Assembly (NCBI GenBank): GCA_963969495.1
Contig: OZ018319.1
Span: forward strand, 205,081,405-205,145,404
From: Ceratothoa steindachneri
Lineage: Eukaryota > Arthropoda > Malacostraca > Isopoda > Cymothoidae
DNA length: 64,000 nucleotides
Reading direction: 5' to 3'
How positions within the stretch are numbered: position 1 is the stretch's first letter; each line of letters begins with the position of its first letter. Positions 21,906 to 34,634 of the stretch are shown in pieces. A program made the position numbers and the translations under genes. Under the pieces are notes generated by a model, which was given only the letters and a program-made list of their open reading frames with translations, was not told where the DNA came from and made no database searches.

Positions 21906-22279
21906 TGAAGAAACCTATGAGGGTATTATTTAAGGTTGTATATTAGTGTGTACCTACAACTGCCCCCCCCCCCCCTCCCTCCGGTTAAAATAGAGTGCAA
22001 GGAGATGTCAGCTGCACCTGACATCCGAATGTTTGTTTGTCCTTTCTGCGCCAATACCACATATGAACCTGAAATTTTCCATACATTTTCGCTTTAGAAT
22101 GAAGAAAATGGGAAAAGAGCAATGCACTTCCCGCATCGCGTTTTCTTTAGTCTACATTTCACGGGTATCTAAATAATTCTGAAACTTTCACATTACCACC
22201 GTAGAGTTTTTGGTGTTTTCAAGGAACTTCCAACATCTAACAGTTTGACACAAATTAGGGTAGGCGCACATCAACCCAC

Positions 22280-23620
22280 CTAAATGTACCCGCCCTTTCA
22301 ACCACCTGTATGTCTTATTAAACAGACACCCATTAGTTTTTTCACGACGAAGGCGTTTCATAGCAATAGGGTGCTAGGAATTGGAGCTTCTCGTTCAGTT
22401 AATCTTCTTTCCGGGGTGGAAGTCCCAAAATCCTTCAATGCACATCTATCACACACATCATCATCCACCACCTCCCCGGTCAGATCTTTTTCTCTCACAC
22501 ACACATTCACAACATCAATCCACCTATGACGCGGTCTTCCACTCCTTCGCACACCCTGACACACTCCTATACTCCCTTAACACGTCAATTTCCCTCCACT
22601 CTTTCTAAATGCTCATCCTCTCTCAGAACACTCTGTCTCAACCTCATTCATACTCTTCCTCATACCACAAACATCTCTTGACGAGTCTTTCCTTACCACT
22701 CTCTCCAACTTTCACACAACCAACATTTTCTCAAGTCGTTCATTTGAACTGCTCTCACTCTTAATTATTCATTCTCCTTCCACACTTTAATCTTACTCTC
22801 GCACACCAACATTAGTCCCACCATTCTCTCATGCAGCTTCCTGGCACATTCCACACTCATACCCTTCCACTACCCCTCTAATCATCTCAAAGATTTTCCT
22901 ACCAGTTTAAACCATTTGGTCGCTCTCTTTTCCATCTTTACCACCATAAATTACACTGCATCCTAGATACTTAAACTGCACGTGTTCAAAGCTGAAACAC
23001 AACTTCATTCTCACCCTAGCATAACTTACACTATTATACATTCACTTTTTAACCTCGCCTCTCACACGTCCTATCAAAATCTTGAATTAGCATTTACATA
23101 TCCCTCTTACACTCAACCAACAACACCAGGTTACCAGGGTACACCAATATAGTTATAACCCATCCCTCACCATTCCTCCTCAACCTCACACTCACTTCCT
23201 TCATTCAACATCCGTATTTCTCTCAGTACCGCATCCATAAATATATTGAACAGTCAGGGCGATATAATATAGCCTTGTCTTACCCCTCCACTTAAGTTAA
23301 AACACTCATCGCACCCTTTTCCATCCTAACCAACGCCTCACTTACAATAGTTTACCACTCAATCAATACATCCTTAGCACCTGCAATAATGCTTCTTCAG
23401 CTCCATAAACTAATCATGCTCTTTACATCTCCTATCCCTTGTTTACGAAACACGACCAGACTCATTACATAACGCAATTACCCCCACTTTTTAGCATTTC
23501 AGCGACTATATTGTCTACTCCCCCTCCCCCTTTTGGCCAGCCCATTTCTATAGTTATGCCCAACATTGCGCCGAAAGATTGCTCCACATAAGTTTCTTTC
23601 AGCCCACACTATACCACCCC
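22280..23620 (-). mobile_element. RTE-like non-LTR retrotransposon remnant (minus strand)
   Basis: The minus strand near 22550-22370 encodes GVRRSGRPRHRWIDVVNVCV, the GRPRxRW-D C-terminal motif of RTE-type elements. Upstream frames give fragments like a decayed RT palm and thumb (for example FDRTCERRG and KYLGCSVIYGGKDGKESDQM with shifts). The plus strand is C-rich accordingly. Many stops are present. Confidence 0.6.
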
Positions 23621-23644
23621 TCTCCACCCTGTACATTGCCAGCA

Positions 23645-23920
23645 AAACAGATATAATCAGCTAGGAAATTTTCGACCAAACTGGTATAACGAGTGAGAAG
23701 ATTTTCAGCAAAAACTGTTACAACAAACGAGAGCATTTTCAGCAAAAACTGGTATAAGCAACCAGGAGATTTTCAGCTAAACTAGTATAAACAGCCGAGA
23801 AATTTTCAGTCAAAATGGTATAAAGAACGGAGAACATTTTCTGCAAAAACTGGTATTACTAGTGACAAATGTTTTCTGACAAACTGGTATAACCAGCAAA
23901 GACATTTTCAGGAAAAACGA
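23645..23920. repeat. Degenerate minisatellite, unit about 40 bp
   Basis: About seven copies of GATTTTCAGCAAAAACTGGT followed by ATAA-CAG-GAGAA, starting where the RTE remnant ends. Confidence 0.8.
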
Positions 23921-23931
23921 TTAATCCATTG

Positions 23932-24034
23932 AAATTTTAAATTATTAATCTCTTTAAATTTAAAAATATTTTTCCATTTAACTTTAAATAATTAAATGCA
24001 TTAAATTTAAAAAGATTAATATATTTAAATTTTC
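23932..24034. repeat. AT-rich inverted repeat, arms about 32 bp
   Basis: AAATTTTAAATTATTAATCT and beyond (23932-23963) is complementary to AAATTTAAAAAGATTAATAT and beyond (24002-24034) with a few mismatches, around a loop of about 38 nt. Confidence 0.65.
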
Positions 24035-24039
24035 AAAGC

Positions 24040-26085
24040 GTTATTTAAATTTTAAACGGTGTGTAGAAAATCTTTGTGTTGACTGGTCATTTAAAACTAG
24101 ATTTGAATCCCATTGAAGAGAATTAAAACCTTTCAATTTCCATAGTAGATTCTTAGTATTAATAAAAAAGGAAGAAAAATCTGACGGGATTATCCTACAC
24201 CAAAGGCAATATGGAGGGAGATTATTAAAGTGATTAAGAACGGATTCTCCGCAGAATTTGGTCTGCGTGAATCAACGCTAATGTTCTCCATGTCTTTCCT
24301 TTTGCCCTGCGAAACCTCAGTACAAAAACATTAATTAATAAGACAGATTATGTGATATCACCCCCCCCCCCCACAAACACACACACACACCCTCGCGTTT
24401 GCGTGCATGAAAATAAAACCCGCTCAATTCAAAAGCAAATTCGAGAGCAAGATTCTCCCACCCCCTAATCAGCTAACTTACAGCCTCGTAGTCTAAAACC
24501 ACGCCAATTTCTCCTATCTTTGTTTTCATTTATGACACAAATAAAATCTTAATGTCAAAGTTATTAATCGAAGCATAAACAACAAAAAAAGTTACAAAAT
24601 CAAGCGGAATATAAACGCTTGTAACAAAAAGGACAACGAAAGTGAAAGTTTAAATAATAACCACGTGACCGTTACGAATATCCCCTTCCCCTATCTTCCA
24701 ATATTTCCAACAATACCCCTTAACTCCCACCTTCCCCTATCCCTCATATTCGTGTTCTACTTGACCCCTCCCCCCCTTCTCACATCTGTTAACTCCGCCC
24801 ATTAAATACCGGGTTTTTTTCAAGGTTTTGCTTACCAGACCTTGACACTGAATAAATGGAAAAATTGAAAGGAAACTTTATTGTCCTTTGTAAAATGATT
24901 TAAGCGGGTGTGGGCAGGGTGATTTTCTTTGCTCGTTTGCCCATATAATCGTATTTACTAGTTTTCATTTCCAAAGCTGAGTCGAAGCGTGCGAGGCTAG
25001 AATAATTTTCACTCCACCGATTTGAATTGGAATGAGGAAGGAAACGAAAGATAATTAACAGCTGCAGAGAGCTCATTAATAAGGGAATGAAAATAGAAGA
25101 GATGAAACGATAAAATGAGTTGACATATATGGTATTAAACCCGAAGGGGGTCAACGATATCAACTTTTTTTATATGTTAGGGGGGAGGGAACAAAACAAG
25201 TGACGTCATTATACGGAGGCGTGTCGAAACACAATTTCAGACAGCCAATCTTGAATGCTAGAGCTGAAACACCAAATTTCAGATGTCGGCGGATAAGTTT
25301 GTATAAACAAATACAACGACTAAAAGTTCAGAACAAGGACCCATGGAGATCAACAGAAGTTTGCTGTGACACTAATCCTTTGTGTTCCTTCCTTCTATTC
25401 TTCATTTCCCTTTTTTGGCTCCTCCTCCTTCAAGCGCTACTGCTCGTCTAACCACCACGTGCGGAGTCAATACCTCACATTCTTGATCTTTCTCATTCCT
25501 GACTTTTACTTTTAAAATTACCAGCAATTGATTAGATCTGCCAATAATAAGAAGTGTATATGGGCTTCTAATTTTCGGGATATTATTTTTGCTTTGAAGT
25601 TCAGTTTACTCCCTATTATTTTGGAGAGGAAGCGCCACCGGGCTTTTCGCTTGTATTGCACCTTATTAATTTTTCAGAGTTTAATTTTAATATCTGCGTC
25701 TTGTGGCTAGGAATCTTATGACTCAAGAAGGACAAAATTATTACACGAAGTTTTCTGGGCGTGTTCGATCCAAAATTCTTTCAAAGACTCGACGCAGCAA
25801 GGACTAAACGAGCCACGTTTCAAAAACTTTATTATAAGAATAGGTTTCTCTTTCGTGCAGCAATTGATTCCAATTGACTTTCACTGCGGGGGACTGGAGT
25901 GGCAAAAACCTAGTAAAGTAATTGAGGCAGTCGAGAGTGAAAAGAGTTGATTGGATGCGACTACATCTTGAATCGAAGTAGAAGATTCACTTTCATTGAT
26001 GTAAAGGGATATACAGAGATTGACAAAACCGGTAGCGATAACATGAAAGGGAAGCGAGAGTCTGCTAAAATATGTGCATTTCATC
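24040..26085. other. No recognised gene; short C and CA runs
   Basis: A poly-C/(CA)n tract lies at 24361-24390. The rest is mixed AT-rich sequence with short chance ORFs. Nothing else was supported. Confidence 0.4.
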
Positions 26086-26092
26086 AAATTTA

Positions 26093-26165
26093 GCTGAGAT
26101 ACTTAACCTTAGACAAATTGGGAAACGTTGAGATACTTTGCCTTAGACAAATTAGGAAACGGTAG
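26093..26165. repeat. Short tandem duplication, period about 35 bp
   Basis: GAGATACTTAACCTTAGACA is followed about 35 bp later by GAGATACTTTGCCTTAGACA. Confidence 0.8.
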
Positions 26166-27059
26166 CTTAAGGAGATGTGTCTTCGTTATTTACATGGGAA
26201 AAGAGCATTCCTGAGAATCCCCAAGGGTGTTGATAAGTTTTTCTATGTTTTCTGATGTGTGTCTTCGGGTCAGAGGGGAGAGAGGGGGAATTTAGGTTTA
26301 TGAGTTGATGGTCGGAGCCTACGATAATGGGAAGTTATATGTGAGAGAAGGAGCAAAAGGAGTGAGATGGGTGACGGAAATATTAAAAGTGTCTTGGTGG
26401 CAAGACGATTGTTGCTTACAGTTAGGTGCAAAGCAGGTTGATAGGGAGTTGAAAATGAAGAGTTTCGCCCTACCATGTGGAAGATACGGTACTTAATGCG
26501 AAGAAGAAGAAATGATCAAATGTAAAAGAGAGAAAATTGAGAAAGATATTATCTGTAACATGATTATATATATTGAGAAACTAGGAAGTGAATTATAATA
26601 TGCGCTTAAAAAATGTAAATAATGTTGTAACCGAAACTGTTTCTAAGTGTTACAAGCAGGTGAGAAGAGTAGGAAAACTAGATGCTATTGTATATGACAG
26701 CTGTGTATGGATAATCCCTGGAGGGACGAGAGGGTAAGGTAATAGGAGTTAAATTCGTTACCTTCTGGCGAAATTTCAAGACCCCAGTCTATTTTTAAAG
26801 CACCGAATATATTGAGCAGGAGTGGGGAAGGTTGCTCGGGCAGGTTGATAGATAAGGTAAGAGGTGAGTTATATGGTAAGGTGGAAATAGCCCATGGAGC
26901 CGCGAGAGGAAAGGCAGTCAACGAGGTAATAAACTGGAGGTCTAAAGCGGCAATTAGCTATAGTAGCTATGGAAAGACCCAAGACAATCTATAAAGAGAG
27001 ACGAGTATTCAAAAGGCAATGTTTAATGGTGACAGTATTAGGGGCTGCGTCGGCAGGTA

Positions 27060-29600
27060 GTGGTTTACTTAAGAAAAGAATTAAACGTAACACTACTAGA
27101 AGTGGTCGTCAACAATAAGAGAGCCGAGGTAGTGATTGCAGTGGCCGAGTCTGCCAAAAATATAATTAACTTAGCAAATGTTTACAGACCACCTGCTCAA
27201 ATTGAAAGCGAAGCTGAACGCCTCTTTGAGTGCCTCCCTTTTATTGTGAGAAATATAAAAATTTATAATTGCTAGGATTTCAGTTGCTAAAACATTGAGT
27301 ATACATCTAACACTTCAGATAAGGAAGGGAAAAACATTACTCATCTTTATTCATGACAATTTTATGTTTCAAAAGATTTAGTAATCTACGCGGGGCCAAA
27401 ACATACTTGATTTAAATTTTACCACGGAAAAAACTTAGTGTGAAATGTTCAACTTGGTGAGCCTTCTGGCAATAATGCTGAAATGTAAATAAATTCAAAT
27501 TGAAGTCAAGTATAACTGAAAATGAAAGCATACAATTAATACCACATTTTGGGACTTGCAATTTAGATGCTTTTAGTAACTGTTTAGGTGGAGGAACTAG
27601 GAGAGATATTTTCATAATTTGAACGCACAATATATGTATTCGAAGTTGCAGCGAGTTGTACTTATGGTATATTCCGAGTTAGTTAAATACGTATGCAGAA
27701 AACAAAGTAAATAAAAGTGATCCCCTTATATCAGCAGTGAAAATAAACTCAAATCGGGATAAAAGGTAAGTAAATGGAGAAAGATATTTATATTATCGTC
27801 GACTGTAAAACAGGGTGTTAGGGAAGCGAAGAAGAAATATGAAAGAAATCAAGCCTTAAAGACAAACCATGGGCTGCAACGTTTCTATAGTTACGTGAAC
27901 AATAGGAATCCTATTACGAAGACTGTAAGAGTGATTAAGAGTATAGAGAGAATTATCATCGACAATCCCGAACAAATTGGTGATATTAAATAAGCACTTC
28001 GTAAGTGTTTTTACTATAGAGAATTTGTGACAGCCCTCAACACTAGGCGATGAAATGGAAGAATGGAAATCATTATTTCTCATCTGCCATGGGAGTAAAT
28101 GAAATAAAAAATTATTACATGTTGGGACTTGCCCCGGCTAACGTCCACCTGATAAGCAGCAACATATGTAGCTTGACAGGAAGACTGAAACCAGCAAACT
28201 TCAACTTTAACATAAAACGATGAAACAATCAAAGACATCCGGACCCGATGGTGTGTACCCAACTCTCCTTAAAGAGTGAAAGCATGAATCAGTTATAGTC
28301 CTAATAGAGTTCAAACGAGCTAATGTTACGACAATATTAAAAAAAAAGGAGAGAAGTCTGATCCTATTAGCTTAACTTCGGTAATTGACAAACTCTTAGA
28401 ATAGATAACTAGAGATAGGTTGGTGGGTCATATCGTGTCAAATAACTTAATCCTGCGAACACAACTCGGATATCGGCGAGGACTCTCGTGTTTAACAAAT
28501 CTCATAACATATTTTCATAATGTGATTTAAATATACGACGGTAGCATAGCAGTGGTCATAATTTACTTGGATTGCAGAAGGCCTTTGATACCCTTTCGTA
28601 TGAGACTGATGATGGAGGGCACGGAATAAGAAGAAAAATACTAAAGTGGATAAAGAACTGGCTGTAAAATCGCTTACAGCAAGTTGTTGTGAGTAGAGTA
28701 TGCTCGGACTGGACCCCAGTTACTAGCAGGGTTCATCACGTGTCAGTTCTAGGATCACTGCTACTCATTGTATATGTCAACAACCTTGATAATGGATTGT
28801 TTAATAAGATCGCAAAATTTGGAGATGACTCGAAGTTAGGAAACAGAGCCGTGTTAATTGCGATAATCACCTGCGAGAACTTGATAAAGTGTCGAGGGGG
28901 AGGTTAAATGACAGGCGAATTTTAACAGGCGTAAATCCAAGGTCATACATTTTGGATTACCAAATGAACTGTAAAATTCTAGAAACCTTTAACTTAGAAA
29001 CGGACATCAGAGTTCAAATTTTGGAGGACTTCAAAGTTTTAAAACTCTGTTAAGGCTATCAAGAAGGTAAACCAAATGTTAGGGTACATTGCGCGAACCT
29101 TCCCTTTCAAATCCAGGCGCATAATCTTGTCACTGTATAAATCGTTCGCACGACCTCATCTTGAGTACGCAGTGCAATTTTGGCCCCCTTACCACAACAA
29201 AGATAGTAAGCACTGCTAGAAAGAATGCAACGTAGGGTGACTAAACTAATTCCTGACCTTAGAAATAAACCTTACGAAGAGATACTTTTCTCCTTAAACC
29301 TATTGTTTCTTTCAAGTAGACGATTACGCAGACAATTGATCCAAGTATTTAAAACCTTAAAGAATTTACTAATATAAATTAAAGATTATTGTTCTAGATG
29401 GACAATAGGGAAAAGACTTTAAATGGTTTCATATTGGTAAATAAACGCTTCAACTCGGCCGTAGCCTAGAATTACTTTAGTTGCAAAATCACACAAACGT
29501 GAAATAGCAAACCTAAGCGAATATTGGTAAGTACTTCAGTTAATATGTTTAAAAACCGACTCGACAAGTATTTTCAGAGCGTAATAATATGAGAGAATGT
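27060..29600 (+). mobile_element. Decayed CR1-like non-LTR retrotransposon (plus strand)
   Basis: The 27063-27275 frame encodes an APE-endonuclease segment (NIINLANVYRPPAQIESEAE). After about 1 kb of broken sequence, 28689-28907 encodes a palm segment (HHVSVLGSLLLIVYVNNLDN then KFGDDSKLGNRAV), in which the FADD catalytic motif is altered to FGDD. Downstream frames near 29140-29330 resemble the thumb (ARPHLEYAVQFWPPYHNK-like and RRLRRQLI-like). Numerous frameshifts and stops are present. It could extend left to about 26300, where low-similarity coding-like sequence lies. Confidence 0.72.
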
Positions 29601-30767
29601 TGTAAAGATTGCATATAATCAAAGAAAGTGGATTATTATCCATATTCTTAGCATATTTTTGTCTGTAAAAACAATCGACTGATTTAAACACTGTCAGTAA
29701 CACACATACGAACAAACTTTAAAATTTTGTTGCGCCATAAGAGCAATATTGAGAAACACCTCCCTCATATCTTTCTTCATCCAACAACATCGTTCCGCTT
29801 TGGTGATGATAGATTTGCCAACTGGCCTATTAATGATAACACATCGGGTAATATTTTTGAACATTTAAACACCTCCCTCTCTTTACATTTAAAGTTAAAT
29901 GGGAACTAAACACCTCATTGCCTTTTCTTAATGTCCAAAAATTTACACTAAACAATAAAGCATATTGTTCTTTTTACCGAAACCAACAAACTCTAATTCC
30001 TATATTCATTAATTTTCTCGTTATTTCTTATCTGTAGAAAGGTCTGTAGTTTCTTCTCGTTTACTATGAGCTTATCGTATGTGATCCTTGTTCCCTAAAA
30101 GATGAAATTAACATAACTCTCAAACATTTATTGAACTATAGTATCCTTTATGGTTCATAGAAAAATGTAATTATAAAGCCAGAACTAACTTTTATTCATC
30201 ATCTAATTCTGAAGAAAATAAGCGCTTAATAATTATATTATCTACCCATATTCGTATCAATTAATCATTTTTTTAAAAAGCTTGCAGCAGCCTCCATAAT
30301 TAATATTGCCTTTCATTGCGAAAATATTGGACAAAGTTATCTGTCCACCCCAAAAATATCTATCTATAAAGAATAGAGTTTGTATTGTGGCCATGTAAAA
30401 GTCTAGTGAAGACGATGCAATTGATTTTAGTAGTACATAAATACTTTACAATTCTAAGAATTATATTCATAGACACCTAAAAGAATCAGCTCTCAAAAAG
30501 GAAATTCCCAACTCCAATTCATACTCGTACGATGGTCAGTTTAACACTGATCCCTTGAAAAGGAGAACACTCATCCAGCCTATGTTCAAAAATGTCTCTC
30601 TGCACAAAAGCGCTTGAATTGAATTCTGGTCTAGAAATCGGATGTTCTTAGGTTAAACAACTGTCTATCTATACTCAGTAGTTTGCCAGCGACCGAAGAT
30701 GACGGAATTTTCCGTTGAAAATTGGTTTGGTAATACACTGACCATAAGTACTGTATTGTCTCCCTTT

Positions 30768-30770
<3 letters not shown>
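29601..30770. other. No recognised feature
   Basis: AT-rich sequence with only short chance ORFs between the CR1-like remnant and the (TA)n array. Confidence 0.4.

Positions 30771-30840
<70 letters not shown>
30771..30840. repeat. (TA)n microsatellite
   Basis: About 35 uninterrupted AT dinucleotides abut the left inverted repeat of a mariner element. Confidence 0.99.
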
Positions 30841-30844
<4 letters not shown>

Positions 30845-31611
30845 CGATTGGTAATTTATCGCCTTACTTCAACATAAAATAAAATAGACAACAGAAAGTT
30901 TATTTATAGAAATATATTTACCAAAATTACATGTTAAAATCTTCAAGGATTTTACTACTCATCTTATTTAGTGAAATCGCCGTCGGTCTCAACCACAGTC
31001 TCCAGGCGACGGCAGAACCCGCTGGTGACCTCGATAGTTCAACCACGCCTCATACATAATAAACCATGGGGGTGCATTCAGGAGGGTTGGGAGGCCAGAT
31101 GTTCGGAGTGATGTGGCTAAAGAAATTGTCTCACAGCCATGATTGGGTCCTCCTGCTTGTGTAGCATGGTGCAGTCTTGCTGCTAAACATATGGCCTACC
31201 AGCGGTCACCTCCTGGATCCAGGGCAGCACCAACTACTCCAGCCACTTGATACAGCTCCCGCATTGAGTCTGACCCCCTCCCCATCCTCCCTCCTGAAAG
31301 ATAAACAGAGGCATAATGTGGCCGTCGTTGTGTCTGAGCCGCCGTACCTTCTTAATCTCAGACCGACCCATCCAACTATTTCCAGATCCGCTTCACAGTC
31401 CTCCGATTGGCCTCCGAACACTCACAGATCTTCGCCTTAGACCTCCCGGCGTGAATCCTATGCAGCACACTTTATCTTTTTCATTTTTTCTGAAGGTTGA
31501 ATTCAGCCATGGTATTACTTCTTACCAAGACGATGTACGATGATAAGAACCAACGCCAGAAAATAAGCTTGCGCGGAATTCAGAATTGCCAGCAGTAACT
31601 TACCAATCCCA

Positions 31612-31616
<5 letters not shown>
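30838..31616 (-). mobile_element. Mariner-type element, internally deleted, with terminal inverted repeats
   Basis: The left end (ATAGTGCGATTGGTAATTTA) matches the reverse complement of the right end (ATGGTGGGATTGGTAAGTTA) at most positions, giving inverted repeats of about 25 bp. Between them the minus strand keeps a broken transposase of about 547 bp (31510-30964). It starts MAEFNLQKK, has RAGRSKAKICECSEANRRTV (helix-turn-helix part), then jumps to a VTAGRPYV*QQD segment. It ends with a SRLEAVVE-like tail (CRRLETVVETDGDF). The expected third catalytic Asp (MDYYVWG) is read as MVYYV*G. It is a dead deletion derivative flanked on both sides by (TA)n, matching the TA target of mariners. Confidence 0.85.

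Positions 31617-31676
<60 letters not shown>
31614..31676. repeat. (TA)n microsatellite
   Basis: Uninterrupted AT array abutting the right inverted repeat of the mariner element. Confidence 0.99.
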
Positions 31677-31678
<2 letters not shown>

Positions 31679-31679
31679 T

Positions 31680-32340
31680 AAAAGGCCATGCTGAATACAT
31701 AGCTTATTAAAGTCTACAGCGATAGCAGCATTATTCACCTTAACCAGCGATCAATGCATGGCACAACAAAAACCCGCAGAATGCTTTGCGCAAACACTTT
31801 TGTCCCCCTACACATTAGTGATCGTCGAAGCCTGAAACTGCCATTCTTTTGGAGAGGGAGAAACCTACAATCGATGTGCAGCTTCAGCTAGGGACCATCT
31901 TACTAACCGGTTGCTCGATGTCTCAGCACACTTCGAAGAGGCCGCGCACATCACTTCCCTTTCGACTTACCGCCTTTGGCCGGCAAAGTCGCATCGATGG
32001 CTATTTCAACGTCGTAGACTGCATGTAAATTTTCCTTTTGGAGTTGAATTGAATTTGAAAGAAGCTGTGCGATAGCATAATGGGTAGAGTCCGTAGAAAG
32101 AGAGTGGCTAATCTTTTGATAATTAGGAGTTCTTAATTTATTAATTATGTTGTTTTCTTGTCTTTTGTAATCTTTTTGTGTGCTCTTGTGGGTTAATTAA
32201 CCACTTTTTCATTGTTTTGATTTTTCTTTCTCCTTGGTTTTGTTATTAGTTAAATTTCTTTATTTTGCTTTCGCATTTCTTTATAACAAAACGGGTCAGT
32301 TATATAAAGTCTTTTGGTGAAGGGGTTCTTCTCCTCTTTC
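31680..32340. other. No recognised feature
   Basis: A GC-moderate part (31720-32040) is followed by T-rich sequence. I could not assign either. Confidence 0.4.
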
Positions 32341-32354
32341 CCTTCAAATTCAAA

Positions 32355-32605
32355 ATATGAGTTTTAATGAATTTTGGATAACTCATCCACGGCTTGAATC
32401 CAGACAAAAGGCAAATAGACAACAAATTGAGAGATTTTTAAAATAAAATCGCAAATACGAAATTAGGCGTCTCTTTTAACAAAACTTGCTACGATAAATT
32501 TAGTGTTAATCATTTTCTTTTCGATTCTCTCGATTTGTTTTATGTTCTTCTTTTGATCGTAAGTTAACCCGTGGATAAGTTCGCCAAAATTCATTAGAAA
32601 AGTAG
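32355..32605. repeat. Inverted repeat at the 3' end of the Penelope-like element
   Basis: TTTTAATGAATTTTGGATAA...CATCCACGG near 32358-32392 is complementary to CCGTGGATAAGTTCGCCAAA...ATTCATTAG near 32571-32600 with a few mismatches. It lies just beyond the hammerhead-like motif of the adjacent element and may be part of its terminal structure. Confidence 0.6.
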
Positions 32606-32649
32606 TAACGAACGAGGGCATGAAACTAGTTCACTGACCAAAAGAAAAT

Positions 32650-33760
32650 ATTTATTGGCCTGACGCGTTTCGATACACACCTGTATCATTATCGAAGGTT
32701 TATATTTGTAACTTAAGGAATTAAAGACAGAGCTCTGTATACATGATTATTTAGGTGTTAAAAAAATATATGAACGTACTTACAGGGAATGGTATTTCTT
32801 AAACACATAAAGATGTATTGAAATGAGGGTTGCGACTTCTTAAAATGGTTAATCTATAATATACACAGAATTAAGATGGGCAGGGATTATTATTCGGGGC
32901 GCGGAGACGTGAGGAAGGCAGAGTGAATTGTATGATTTTTGCGTATTTAATTTGAGTTGTTTTTCTTTAATATATATGACTTCTAATATAAGTAAATGTA
33001 GGTGGTTTTAAGCATATGCTAGGATTTTGGTATTATGTTCGAGTGACTTCCGGTCCAGTTGTCTTCCATGTTTTTCCAACGTGTGTATTTTGGGGGTACC
33101 ATTGTTTAAATGGTAACTCATTATTCGTGTTAACTTTGTTGTCATTCCGATATATGAATGAGGTAGGAGCTCACAGTCTCCTATTTTGCAAGGATATTCA
33201 TATATTAAATGACTTCTCTGCTTAGATGTTAGATGAGGTCGTGGGTTGTTTTTAATGATAAGGTTGGATGTACGTTTACTATTGTAGTAGATGTGATAGA
33301 TTGTTTCCATTTTGTGTTGGTCTTACTCTTTTGTTTATGCTTTCCTTCCCTTTTCTTTCGTCCGTTTTGTACGCTGTGCTCAATGTTCTTATAGTGTAGT
33401 TTAATAGTGTCTGGTAAGTGTGTCTTAAAACGGAAAATTGTTATTTTGGCAGTTCTTGAATGCTTATAATAGTTCCTGAATTTCTTCTTTTGTTTGTATA
33501 TTTATGTATATGTCGTCTATATATATAGAGTAAATATGTGGTTTTGGCAACATTGAAAAGACTCGCTCTTCTACGCTTTCCATGTAAAGGTTTGCGAAGA
33601 GCACTCCGAGGGGAGAACCCATTGCAACGCCGTGGGTTTGCACTTACAGATCGCCTCTTAGTCCATAGAAGGGGACTTTTGCAGTGCAAATCAAAAGAAG
33701 TTCTCTCAAGGCAGCTCTCGGTATGCTAAGAGGGGGATACCAAAAATTACCCTGGTAAAT
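32650..33760 (-). mobile_element. Penelope-like element (RT and GIY-YIG endonuclease, deleted and frameshifted)
   Basis: Minus-strand frames give GVAMGSPLGVLFANLYMESV near 33640-33580 and IYSIYIDDIYI near 33530 (the Y-x-D-D catalytic motif of reverse transcriptase). A deletion follows. The C-terminal endonuclease frame comes next (33310-33008), with YEYPCKIGDCELLPHSYIGM and SLEHNTKILAY. The 3' region runs to the hammerhead-like motif. This domain order is diagnostic of Penelope-like retroelements. It is inactive: codons between the RT and EN are lost and there are stops. Confidence 0.85.
32651..32705 (-). ncRNA. Hammerhead-ribozyme-like motif with poly(A) signal, Penelope 3' end
   Basis: On the minus strand a perfect 5-bp hairpin (GATAC 32687-32683, GTATC 32676-32672) is followed immediately by GAAAC-GCGTC and then GGCCAATAAA. 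The order resembles the stem II-GAAA core of Penelope hammerheads, but the upstream core (CUGAnGA) is degenerate (CGATAATGA). AATAAA is at 32656-32651. Two related motifs lie at 55612 and 56568. Confidence 0.5.
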
Positions 33761-34630
33761 ATCTATCGGGGCGTGTTTAAAAAAATAATTACCACAAAAG
33801 TGCTGAAGACTGTAGATATAGAGTAAGATGACAAGAATTGTTATAACTTATTGTAAGAAAAAACAATAGTTTTAGATCGCTAGGACTCTTCTTAGCAATG
33901 TAGATGCGTTCAAATATTACAAACTCTAATTATAATATATTGGGCAACACTATACAAGCCGTTTCAGCTAAAAGAAAATATCAAAGTCAATGCAACACTT
34001 GATTACAAGTCTACGAATCAATGTCTGGCCGCATGCGGTATTTAACAAGAAATCAAATCATGTTCTACATAATTTTTACTAAATCATAGCCCAATAATTC
34101 ATACCATTGACAAATCGATCGTTCACCCCCCTTCTAGCATATCTAAATTAATTCCAAACCTTCGGAATAAATTATAATAAGACTAAATTAATTTGGTTTA
34201 CATACCTAACAAGTAGAATAAGAGACCCTTACTAAAGATATTTAAAATAGTAGAGAACTCTGACAATGTCGACTGGACTCATTTCATCATTATGAACGAT
34301 GCTAGATCGTTTTGTACACTTTTAGAAATTAGTTCTATATCCATTTCATCCAGTAAGACAATTCATCTAGTATAAAATTATTAACTTTTGGAATTATCTC
34401 CCTCTAGAGGAAGTTGCAAATAGGCTCTTATATATGTTTCAAATTACCTGGATAAATACTTCGCATAACTTAAGATTGCATAGATGTTGGCAGTTATGTG
34501 AATATATGCATTTACACATACAAGTGTACTTATATCGATTACATAACGAGCAAGGGATATATACTTATGGAGAATAATGTCGTGAATATGAGGAATTAAT
34601 GTTAATCTTCGACTAATTAAATATTTTTAA
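33761..34630. other. No recognised feature
   Basis: AT-rich sequence without tandem structure, coding signal or transposon motif. Confidence 0.4.
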
Positions 34631-34634
34631 AAAA

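Noticed and set aside
21300..21946. Repetitive ORFs on both strands (MKALINPGLNIV and KAFITIFNPGLI repeats)
   Set aside because: They follow from a 36-bp tandem repeat, whose period is a multiple of three, and exist on both strands.
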